NCBI GenBank assembly: GCA_009774255.1
Contig: VSNK01000280.1
Coordinates: forward strand, 1 to 7,236
Source of the DNA: Faecalicatena sp.
GTDB taxonomy: Bacteria; Bacillota; Clostridia; Lachnospirales; Lachnospiraceae
DNA length: 7,236 bases
Reading direction: 5' to 3'
Shown here: positions 1 through 4,183 of the stretch, one piece after another
Numbering within the stretch: position 1 is the first letter of the stretch
How the letters are laid out: each line of letters starts with the position of its first letter
Program-made: the position numbers and the translations under genes
The notes under the pieces: model-generated
What the model saw: only the letters and a program-made list of their open reading frames with translations
Told to the model about the DNA's origin: nothing
Database searches by the model: none

Positions 1-4
1 GCAC

Positions 5-47
5 TGCGGCGTACAAGGTAGATGTCGCTATGCGACCGCCGCAGGCG
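5..47. repeat. GC-rich element of nested inverted repeats at the window edge
   Basis: TGCGGCG at 5-11 pairs with CGCCGCA at 37-43, enclosing a second hairpin GTCGC/GCGAC (24-28 and 32-36, loop TAT). Base composition is much richer in GC than the next 350 bases. No convincing reading frame was seen on either strand. It could be the end of a dispersed intergenic repeat whose remainder lies outside the window, or part of a structured RNA. Only the pairing is directly visible; the repeat status is inferred. Confidence 0.35.
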
Positions 48-48
48 C

Positions 49-75
49 GAGTTTCGCAAGCGAAACTCTTTTCTT
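49..75 (+). terminator. Rho-independent terminator-like hairpin
   Basis: Perfect 8-bp stem GAGTTTCG (49-56) and CGAAACTC (61-68) around the tetraloop CAAG, followed by TTTTCTT. The T-rich tail is on the + side only, so it would stop rightward transcription entering from beyond the window start. No gene inside the window needs it. Confidence 0.5.
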
Positions 76-119
76 GTCTGAAAAATCGGACCGGCCATCC
101 GTTGGCAGTACTTGAGATA

Positions 120-260
120 TTATTTATCATTCTTTGTCCGGAGCTTTTCAATATATTCTTTCAATTCTTCCATGCTCTGGATTTTAGTCAGATCATCAAT
201 AATTAATTGACGCTCTAATCTTGTAGATAAGTCTTTTATAATTTCTCCTTGTGTAGGCAT
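120..260 (-). CDS. Small hypothetical protein, 46 residues
   Basis: A short frame starting at ATG 258-260 and ending at TAA 120-122. It is preceded by a very strong ribosome binding site (GGGGAGGTGG, complement of 265-274) four bases before the ATG, which is the main reason to believe it. The product begins MPTQGEIIKDLSTRLERQ and is highly charged (many K, E, D, R), with no signal peptide or membrane segment. Residues about 8-20 and 29-42 look like amphipathic helices, so a small helical or coiled-coil partner protein is plausible. The family was not recognised and no function is assigned. It stands alone: the nearest upstream gene on its strand ends about 370 bases away. A weak hairpin (CGGA/TCCG, 87-101) followed by ATTTTT on the minus strand could be its terminator. 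Confidence 0.6.
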   Translation of the reverse strand: MPTQGEIIKDLSTRLERQLIIDDLTKIQSMEELKEYIEKLRTKNDK

Positions 261-318
261 TGTTCCACCTCCCCTTTTTATATTTCCCTGTCTCCTAACC
301 CGGACAAGCCTGAATCAA

Positions 319-344
319 AAATTTTGCCAGAATGCGCAAAATTT
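319..344. repeat. AT-rich perfect 9-bp inverted repeat upstream of the small protein gene
   Basis: AAATTTTGC (319-327) is the exact reverse complement of GCAAAATTT (336-344), with an 8-base loop; on the + strand it is followed by CGTTTTT. It lies about 60 bases upstream of the start codon of the 46-residue gene. It could be an operator for that gene or a terminator for rightward transcription. With no known rightward gene before it, an operator is about as likely. Confidence 0.45.
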
Positions 345-402
345 CGTTTTTAAGCACCTAAAGCGTTCTCACCCGCTTCAAATAAAAAGAAGTGGTTTTG
401 AT

Positions 403-478
403 ATGGATATTTTAAAACAGTTTGAAGGAAAAATCAATGGTACTTGGAAACTTGGAAACTTTTGAACGGGTCATATTA
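403..478 (+). pseudogene. Possible N-terminal relic of a KING-motif protein, frameshifted
   Basis: From ATG 403 one reads MDILKQFEGKING, then the frame soon stops at TGA 463-465. In the next frame the sequence continues as LETFERVIL (452-478). Joined, this resembles the beginning of a group of large clostridial proteins that start with a ...KINGxLxTFDRxI pattern; that family match is from memory. The shift falls on a tandem duplication of CTTGGAAA (443-450 and 451-458). No ribosome binding site of note precedes the ATG, and nothing further of the protein can be followed. The flanks suggest a deletion that removed the rest. Confidence 0.3.
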
Positions 479-630
479 CTATTCACGGTGCCTTGCACCC
501 TGCTGCAAGTCCCCCTACCAGTAAAGAAGTGCCCTGCCACGAATGGGCCCGACGCCTGAAATCTACCCGGAGGAAGCTCTTGCGGCGGTTCAGACAGCGT
601 CTGCGCTGACAGTCATTACATGCGGTCGCA
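479..630. other. GC-rich stretch without a recognised gene
   Basis: The base composition shifts sharply from the AT-rich block before it. It contains two small perfect hairpins, CTTGCA/TGCAAG (492-509) and CAGCG/CGCTG (595-608), and a near-palindrome ATGCGGTCGCAT at 620-631 touching the stop codon of the acetyltransferase gene. A rightward frame from ATG 543 reads partly protein-like (PEIYPEEALAAVQTASALTV) but has no start signal and runs antisense into the acetyltransferase gene, so it is not called. The hairpins may help to end leftward transcription, though no T-run follows them. Confidence 0.35.
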
Positions 631-1122
631 TCACAAGGTATGATAATAAGGACAGATATCCTCATAATGCCCGTCTTTCATCCGGAACCCTTTTGGGATC
701 GTACCAAGCAGGATAAAACCGAGCCGCTCGTAGAGATGCCTTGCGTGGATATTTGACGCTACCACGGCATTGAACTGCAGGATCGTAAACCCAAGCCTTC
801 TCCCCTGGATGAGACAGTCGGAAACCAGTTTTTCACCGATGTGCAGTCCGCGGTATTCCCGGCTGACAGCGTAGCTTGCATTGCAGATATGCCCGCACCG
901 ACCGATATTGTTGGGGTGCAGGATATAGAGGCCGCAGACATCTCCGGTATCGGCATTGACAGCAACCGCATTGTATGTCTGCTCTTCAAAAAACGTCTTC
1001 CCGGTGCGTGCATTCAAAAGCTCCTCCTGGGGAAACGCAATCCCCTCTTCCACAACCTCGTTCCATATCCGGATCATATCTGGAAGATGTTGTTCCTCAT
1101 AGACTATTATTTCAATATTCAT
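631..1122 (-). CDS. GNAT-family N-acetyltransferase
   Basis: A complete 163-residue cytoplasmic enzyme expected to transfer an acetyl group from acetyl-CoA to an amine. The acceptor is unknown. The GNAT core is clear: the strand and P-loop region SYAVSREYRGLHIGEKL (residues about 83-99) holds the R-G-x-x-I-G acetyl-CoA pyrophosphate-binding turn, followed by the helix SDCLIQGRRLGF and the C-terminal SNIHARHLYERLGF segment (123-136), the usual N-x-x-A-x-x-x-Y-x-x-x-GF motif. Length is normal for the family. The start at ATG 1120-1122 is supported by GGGAGAG at 1129-1135 on the same strand. It lies one base after the stop codon of the upstream ATPase tail, so both were probably one operon, now perhaps read from the promoter at 1415-1443. 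A second copy of its last codons survives at 2561-2618. Confidence 0.88.
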   Translation of the reverse strand: MNIEIIVYEEQHLPDMIRIWNEVVEEGIAFPQEELLNARTGKTFFEEQTYNAVAVNADTGDVCGLYILHPNNIGRCGHICNASYAVSREYRGLHIGEKLVSDCLIQGRRLGFTILQFNAVVASNIHARHLYERLGFILLGTIPKGFRMKDGHYEDICPYYHTL

Positions 1123-1123
1123 G

Positions 1124-1387
1124 TTAATCTCTCCCGCAAAATTTCAACTCTGCATTCATGCCTTTTTTCGGATCTTTTCTGTCATAGGCAATTCCAACCG
1201 CAAGGATCCGCCCGGTGCATTTCGGAGCTTCCCCCAGCTTTCCGTCAAAATGCAGTGTGTATTTCCTTTCTTTGATCTGCCGAATTGCTTCACAGGCAGG
1301 CTGATCAACTTTCAGCTCGACAATGATTCCATCGTCCTCTTTTCGATAAGGATAAAAAATATAATATTCCTCATGCGGCTGTGCGCA
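1124..1387 (-). pseudogene. C-terminal nuclease fragment of an AAA-ATPase-like/PD-(D/E)XK protein
   Basis: An 87-codon frame with no start codon of its own, ending at TAA 1124-1126. It reads HEEYYIFYPYRKEDDG, IIVELKVDQPACEAIRQI, and later TGRILAVGIAYDRKDPKKG. This is the pattern of the C-terminal PD-(D/E)XK domain (PDDEXK_9 type) found in clostridial proteins with an N-terminal AAA-ATPase-like domain (PF09820). The E-x-K of the nuclease core is visible in VELKV. The normal protein is above 500 residues, so ATPase and linker are missing. The frame is broken by TGA at 1388-1390, exactly where the left arm of a 15-bp inverted repeat begins. The intact parent gene would have preceded the acetyltransferase in an operon. 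The fragment is unlikely to be translated, but the region probably serves as a long leader for the acetyltransferase mRNA. Confidence 0.75.
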
Positions 1388-1388
1388 T

Positions 1389-1425
1389 CATGTTATACTA
1401 AAGAACTGTCCTTTAGTATAACATG
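1389..1425. repeat. Perfect 15-bp inverted repeat at the truncation point
   Basis: CATGTTATACTAAAG (1389-1403) and CTTTAGTATAACATG (1411-1425) are exact reverse complements around a 7-base loop AACTGTC. There is no T-run on either side, so it is not a classical terminator. The right arm contains the leftward -10 box TATACT of the promoter at 1415-1443, and the left arm is a mirror copy of it. The predicted leftward start (around 1408) falls in the loop. It could be an operator, a leader hairpin, or a scar from the rearrangement that cut the ATPase gene. Confidence 0.85.
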
Positions 1426-1443
1426 CCGATTGACGCAGGGCAA
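1415..1443 (-). promoter_or_regulatory. Leftward sigma-A promoter, first copy of the repeated module
   Basis: On the minus strand TTGCCC (1443-1438), a 17-base spacer and TATACT (1420-1415). The same arrangement with a near-identical spacer is found at 3748-3776. It would transcribe the ATPase tail and the acetyltransferase. The -10 box lies inside the right arm of the 15-bp inverted repeat. Confidence 0.55.
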
Positions 1444-1475
1444 GCCGAAAGCTGCCGTTTTATCTATAAAAAGAC
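1419..1475. repeat. Repeated intergenic module, copy A (copy B at 3752-3805)
   Basis: TAACATGCCGATTGACGC and GGGCAAGCCG at 1419-1446 match copy B with about four differences in 28 positions. The similarity fades in the right half but resumes at an A-rich TATAAAAA in both. In copy B the right end mirrors the left one (ATGTTACCAT against ATTTTAACAT). In copy A that half is degraded to AAAGCTGCCGTTTT, so the rightward promoter present in B is probably lost here. Confidence 0.6.
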
Positions 1476-1531
1476 AGAAGAAAACAGGCGGAGGCAAATT
1501 TATATATTTTGATTGCGCTCACATAAAACAG

Positions 1532-1560
1532 TTGTGAAAATGTGCAATATACTTTATAAT
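1532..1560 (+). promoter_or_regulatory. Rightward sigma-A promoter before the broken Xre regulator
   Basis: TTGTGA (1532-1537), 17-base spacer, perfect TATAAT (1555-1560). The expected start is about 1567, 25 bases before the GTG of the regulator relic. With no visible terminator between, it probably now serves the 215-residue gene at 1733. Confidence 0.65.
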
Positions 1561-1591
1561 TATGTGCGTGAACGAATGGAAGGAGCTGCCT

Positions 1592-1684
1592 GTGGCTACG
1601 AGTTATAAATGATTATGGAAATTACTGATTCACAAGGATAAAAGAGAGATTTGAAGAAGATTGCAAATATCAATTGAGAAATAG
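1592..1684 (+). pseudogene. Decayed Xre/Cro-type helix-turn-helix regulator
   Basis: A GTG start at 1592-1594 follows a strong ribosome binding site (GGAAGGAG, 1578-1585). The frame reads VATSYK, stop, LWKLLIHKDKREI, stop, RRLQIS, then stops at TAG 1682-1684. This follows the start of a common family of small clostridial Xre regulators (typically M-A-x-S-Y-K-[KR]-L-W-K-L-L-I-D-K-D-M..., then the helix-turn-helix with a GIS segment); that consensus is from memory. TGA at 1610-1612 and 1652-1654 interrupt the frame where K/R and L codons are expected, and the second half is gone. Such small regulators often sit beside DNA methyltransferase or restriction genes as controllers. The start signals are intact, so decay may be recent. 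Confidence 0.6.
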
Positions 1685-1732
1685 ACAAGTCGAGATACAT
1701 AAGATATTTCGATAGTGGAAGGACGATGACTT

Positions 1733-2380
1733 ATGGCTTTTAGCAAAGCATTGGGGCATGATGATACCAGCGGCTTCGAGTTTGTTAAACGTACATTGGG
1801 GAATAATGTTACTGCAGCAGTGAATTTTGACAGACTACAAAAAGACCCACAAAGGGGATATATAATATTTGAGTTTTTGAAATGTGAAGAAAGCCAGAAA
1901 GTAACACCATATACAAGCCATCCAAATCGATACTGGGACAAAAATGCGAGCAAGTTTTTATCTCTGTGGCGGGCCAGGCAAGATTTCAATGCTACGCTTT
2001 ATCTTGTAAACTATGCCGAGGAAAAAACAAGGTATGAGGATCAGATACTGGTAATAGAAGTTATAGACATGGATGAAAACGGTATAACAAATGAAATCAA
2101 AACCAGGTATACCATGGAATCCTTTTCCAAATGGTTTCTTGAATTAAATAATAGCTGCTTAGGCACAAAGGCAGATTTAATTTATGAAGTATATGAAAAA
2201 AAGTCGATTGATGATCTGGGAAAAATGAAACTTCGGAAGGGAAAGCACGCAAACGAAAGTATAGAAACCATATACAAAACCGACTTCAGGTATTTAGAAT
2301 GGCATAGTCGAACCGAGTATGAGTATTCAAAAGCCGTCCTTTGCTATTTGAAAAAGATTTCAGAGATGGAGAACAAATGA
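1733..2380 (+). CDS. Hypothetical protein, 215 residues; possibly nuclease-like
   Basis: The start at ATG 1733-1735 is supported by AGTGGAAGGA (1713-1722). No signal peptide or membrane helix is seen. The family was not recognised with certainty. The first half shows alternating hydrophobic strands (VNFDRL 30-35, GYIIFEFLKC 42-51, ATLYLVNYA 87-95, QILVIEVIDM 104-113) with conserved-looking D33, E47 and K50 and an aromatic stretch HPNRYWDKNASKFLSLW (63-79). This alternation of acidic residues in beta strands is compatible with a PD-(D/E)XK-type fold, but the E-x-x-K spacing is not the classical one, so nuclease activity is only a suggestion. The C-terminal half is charged and helical. It follows a broken Xre regulator and precedes a broken YhcG-type nuclease gene, which fits a defence or restriction context. 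Base composition is more AT-rich than the metabolic genes to the right, suggesting transfer. Confidence 0.8.
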   Translation: MAFSKALGHDDTSGFEFVKRTLGNNVTAAVNFDRLQKDPQRGYIIFEFLKCEESQKVTPYTSHPNRYWDKNASKFLSLWRARQDFNATLYLVNYAEEKTRYEDQILVIEVIDMDENGITNEIKTRYTMESFSKWFLELNNSCLGTKADLIYEVYEKKSIDDLGKMKLRKGKHANESIETIYKTDFRYLEWHSRTEYEYSKAVLCYLKKISEMENK

Positions 2381-2404
2381 TAATAAGGAGTTGTAGAAAA
2401 ATAA

Positions 2405-2539
2405 ATCGGCAGGAGGATTGTGGAAGAAGAACAGCATGGGGAGAACCGTGCCGCTTATGGAAGACAGCTTTTGAAAGAACTGTCCGTATTTCTGACAAAG
2501 AATTACGGCAAAGGATATTCCGCAGAGAATGCTGATTGG
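2405..2539 (+). pseudogene. N-terminal fragment of a YhcG/DUF1016 nuclease-family protein
   Basis: The frame reads IGRRIVEEEQHGENRAAYG, RQLLKELSVFLTKNYGKGY, then SAENADW. This matches the N-terminal DUF1016 domain of YhcG-like proteins (consensus around IG+xIVExEQxGxxRAxYGxxLxxxLSxxLTxxFGxGFSxxNL), which normally continue to a C-terminal PD-(D/E)XK nuclease domain over about 350 residues. A TAA at 2402-2404 cuts the frame before the fragment, and all homology is lost after Trp at 2537-2539. A G-run and a GC hairpin follow directly. GTG 2420 could serve as a start with AGGAGG at 2411-2416 before it, but the spacing is short and the piece lacks any catalytic domain. It is most simply a deletion relic. 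Confidence 0.7.
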
Positions 2540-2541
2540 GG

Positions 2542-2560
2542 GGGGAGCAGACAGCTCCCC
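2542..2560. repeat. Short GC-rich hairpin between two gene relics
   Basis: GGGGAGC (2542-2548) pairs with GCTCCCC (2554-2560) around AGACA, next to a run of eight G (2538-2545). It sits right after the last codons of the broken GNAT copy on the minus strand, so it may be what is left of that gene's terminator, although no T-run follows. Confidence 0.5.
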
Positions 2561-2618
2561 TTACAATTTCATGATAATCAGAACAGATTCCACCAGAATG
2601 CCCGTCTTTCATCTGCCT
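2561..2618 (-). pseudogene. Last codons of a second GNAT acetyltransferase gene
   Basis: The minus strand reads RQMKDGHSGGICSDYHE, closely following the C-terminus of the intact acetyltransferase (FRMKDGHYEDICPYYHTL). Seventeen bases in a row are identical (GATGAAAGACGGGCATT). Removing a single A turns the end into Tyr-His-Glu-Leu-stop, a usual ending for this GNAT group, so there is also a one-base frameshift. It starts directly after the stop codon of the DUF6155-like gene. The rest of the acetyltransferase is gone, which marks a deletion junction. Confidence 0.7.
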
Positions 2619-2619
2619 G

Positions 2620-3186
2620 TTACCGCCAATCCTCCGGCTCGCCTACCCACTCATCCATCTCGGAAATTGTATAGCAGAGATCATCATGAAATCCCCATCC
2701 GATGCCTCCGGTATCATCCACTGCCTGCTGCAGCCTCGGCATAAACTCTTTCATCAGCTTTACATCTCCTGTTTTGATAAGAGATTTTACAACCGTCTCA
2801 TACATCCCGGCCATGCTGTTATAGAAACTTTCGTTGATATCTCCGAGCATATTCGTAAATTCAATCCCGCACTCCACATAATAGAGCTGAAGGTCCAGGA
2901 CCTTCGCCGGGTTGTCGCAGATTTTCTTAAAAGCAGTGATGTCGGATTTGGCTTTTGATAAATTCAGCGCTCCAAATCCTCTCTTCGTAAAGAACTGAGT
3001 CCGAACTTTCTTCTTTGCCTCTGCAAGAGCCTCGTCCAGAATGCCATCATTTCCCAGAATCAGATTGACCAGGCTCGCGGCCTCCTTGGATGACTTGCAC
3101 AATTTGCAAATGATATCAACCAATTCTTCATTGGGGCGCTTCGAAAGCTCCTTTTTTATCTGCGTTATCGTCAGTTTCTTTCCCAT
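2620..3186 (-). CDS. DUF6155-like protein
   Basis: A 188-residue soluble protein. I chose ATG 3184-3186 (MGKKLTITQIKKELSKRPNE) because GGAAGGGAG lies six bases before it; an upstream TTG at 3205-3207 in the same frame would place that ribosome binding site inside the coding region. The start, with a lysine-rich helix followed by ELVDIICKLCKSSKEAASLV, and the all-helical character resemble DUF6155, whose function is unknown; the match is from memory. Later parts (QLYYVECGIEFTNMLGDINESFYNSM, 100-125, and an acidic end with EMDEWVGEPEDW) may form the family's core. It lies 47 bases behind the SseB-like gene and is most likely co-transcribed with it. Its 3' end joins a relic of another gene, so its original downstream partner may be lost. 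Confidence 0.8.
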   Translation of the reverse strand: MGKKLTITQIKKELSKRPNEELVDIICKLCKSSKEAASLVNLILGNDGILDEALAEAKKKVRTQFFTKRGFGALNLSKAKSDITAFKKICDNPAKVLDLQLYYVECGIEFTNMLGDINESFYNSMAGMYETVVKSLIKTGDVKLMKEFMPRLQQAVDDTGGIGWGFHDDLCYTISEMDEWVGEPEDWR

Positions 3187-3233
3187 AATATTCTCCCTTC
3201 CGAGCAATGTGGGTTTTACCCGTGATCGTACCT

Positions 3234-3671
3234 TTATGCATCTCTGAACATAGGCGGCTTTTCCTTCGGCCCCGGCATCAGTATTTCCAGCATCATCTTA
3301 AGAACCACCATGGATTCCGTTTCACTGTCCGGGTTAAATATAAGCCCCGCTCCGGATGTCTTGTTAAACATGTTGTTCATCATATCGCGAAGGCTCATAA
3401 TGTTCCACTCCGCCGGTGAGCCATCGTTTCCTATCCGCCACTCATTTCTTGCGTGAGCCTTGCTGGTATAGCAGATGTAAAAACGCGCATTCCTGTCCCC
3501 GAGATAAGTCTGATGGGTAAGACCGTTCCATACCGGCGCCGTAGAAACAATCACATCCAGATTCTGCTCGTATCCATCCTTTAAGATCTCCATAAATTCG
3601 GCTATATGAGCCGGCGGATTCTCACGCTTCGTAATGAGATCCAACTTCTTCCAAAATGCTCTGTTTGTCAT
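3234..3671 (-). CDS. SseB-like domain protein
   Basis: A 145-residue soluble protein. ATG 3669-3671 (MTNRAFWKKLDL) is preferred: GGGAGG lies seven bases before it, whereas the first in-frame ATG at 3717-3719 has no such site. The second half, RFYICYTSKAHARNEW (63-78), EWNIMSLRDMMNNMFN (88-103), GAGLIFNPDSE (107-117) followed by a long helix, has the order of the SseB N-terminal domain (PF07179): a strand ending in a YTS-like turn, a short helix, then a strand with a G-[LI]-x-[FI]-NP motif. In Salmonella SseB is a secretion chaperone and regulator, but in Firmicutes the domain occurs in many small proteins of unknown role, including ones next to secreted toxin systems. It is first in a two-gene operon with the DUF6155-like gene, led by the promoter at 3748-3776. 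Confidence 0.8.
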   Translation of the reverse strand: MTNRAFWKKLDLITKRENPPAHIAEFMEILKDGYEQNLDVIVSTAPVWNGLTHQTYLGDRNARFYICYTSKAHARNEWRIGNDGSPAEWNIMSLRDMMNNMFNKTSGAGLIFNPDSETESMVVLKMMLEILMPGPKEKPPMFRDA

Positions 3672-3747
3672 TATTTTGCCTCCCGAGTATATTGTGAATT
3701 GTCCATCCTGCTCTTCCATACTCGTGGTGTTTCAGAACAGTACAGAT

Positions 3748-3776
3748 ATTTTAACATACCGGTTGACGCGGGGCAA
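3748..3776 (-). promoter_or_regulatory. Leftward sigma-A promoter, second copy of the repeated module
   Basis: On the minus strand TTGCCC (3776-3771), a 17-base spacer, TAAAAT (3753-3748). The start would be near 3741, giving a leader of about 70 bases before the SseB-like gene. The boxes and spacer match the promoter at 1415-1443. Confidence 0.6.
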
Positions 3777-3805
3777 GACGCATGTTACCATTTTGTATAA
3801 AAATA
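3752..3805. repeat. Repeated intergenic module, copy B
   Basis: TAACATACCGGTTGACGC and GGGCAAGACG at 3752-3780 match copy A at 1419-1446. Its two ends mirror each other (ATTTTAACAT and ATGTTACCAT), so the element is roughly a dyad with one promoter facing each way. Confidence 0.6.
3763..3791 (+). promoter_or_regulatory. Rightward sigma-A promoter overlapping the leftward one
   Basis: TTGACG (3763-3768), 17-base spacer, TACCAT (3786-3791). The -35 region overlaps that of the leftward promoter at 3748-3776, so the two would compete. The start is expected around 3798, followed by GGAAGGGAG (3806-3814). Confidence 0.5.
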
Positions 3806-3819
3806 GGAAGGGAGAAAAT

Positions 3820-3954
3820 ATGATCGGAACACTGCAGAAAGCAGGCGGCGGTCAGGTATTTTTTTCGATGGAAGGTATAATGAAGATATTACAGACGGAT
3901 TTGAGAATCGGCGGGAAAGGGGCGTGCGGAGTATGTCCAAAGTATTTAATGTAA
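3820..3954 (+). CDS. Doubtful short reading frame, 44 residues
   Basis: ATG 3820-3822 is placed five bases after GGAAGGGAG (3806-3814) and behind a plausible promoter, so translation could start here. The product (MIGTLQKAGGGQVFFSMEG, ending in CGVCPKYLM) is not recognised. It overlaps the ATPase head at 3933 in a different frame, so it may be a leader peptide coupled to the ATPase gene, or a relic of another gene's beginning. The glycine-rich, irregular composition argues against a stable protein. Confidence 0.3.
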   Translation: MIGTLQKAGGGQVFFSMEGIMKILQTDLRIGGKGACGVCPKYLM

Positions 3955-4070
3955 CTGCGGCATGTATGCCAGAGCAAAATTATATGGTAGATATTGACAG
4001 GCGGCTGCAGGAGATCAAAGCGTTGGTTGACGCAGGAAGTTACTTCACGATCAACCGGGCAAGGTGGTGA
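3933..4070 (+). pseudogene. N-terminal fragment of an AAA-ATPase-like protein, cut before Walker A
   Basis: ATG 3933-3935 opens a 45-codon frame reading MSKVFNVTAACMPEQNYMV, DIDRRLQEIKALVDAGSYF, TINRARW, stop. This is the start of clostridial AAA-ATPase-like proteins (PF09820), in which YFTINRARQYGKTTTL leads into the Walker A loop. Here the frame ends at TGA 4068-4070 immediately after Arg, so the nucleotide-binding loop and all later domains are missing. The following 60 bases hold only stop-ridden frames up to the terminator, so the gene body was deleted. It is the same protein type whose nuclease tail lies at 1124-1387 on the other strand. The two pieces need not come from one gene. Confidence 0.75.
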
Positions 4071-4131
4071 TAAGATTTTGATAGAGGCTGTGGTATGAAC
4101 GGCGGTTAAGGCAATATTGTGAAATAGAAAA

Positions 4132-4159
4132 GAACCTCCTGACAAGAGGTCCTTTTTTT
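4132..4159. terminator. Bidirectional Rho-independent terminator
   Basis: Stem GAACCTC (4132-4138) and GAGGTCC (4146-4152) with one mismatch and a 7-base loop. Seven T follow on the + strand (4153-4159), and TTTTCTATTT follows on the minus strand. It can end both the rightward ATPase relic and the leftward oxidoreductase operon, whose stop codon is at 4184. Confidence 0.8.
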
Positions 4160-4183
4160 GTGCGGTATCATTTCAGTTTTGGC

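Noticed and set aside
442..463. Tandem CTTGGAAA repeat considered as start of a CRISPR-like or minisatellite array
   Set aside because: Only two units with no spacers; better explained as a slippage duplication.
483..665. Leftward 60-codon frame after the acetyltransferase
   Set aside because: Overlaps the end of the acetyltransferase, arginine/cysteine-rich, without start signals or recognisable family.
543..714. Rightward frame with a protein-like stretch PEIYPEEALAAVQTASALTV
   Set aside because: No start signal, preceded by TAA at 522-524, and it continues antisense into the acetyltransferase; kept only as a remark on the GC-rich stretch.
1389..1425. Inverted repeat considered as a Rho-independent terminator
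   Set aside because: AT-rich stem without a T-run on either side, and it contains a promoter box.
841..1537. Two rightward frames of 144 and 138 codons
   Set aside because: They run antisense through the acetyltransferase and the ATPase nuclease tail, both of which match known families on the minus strand.
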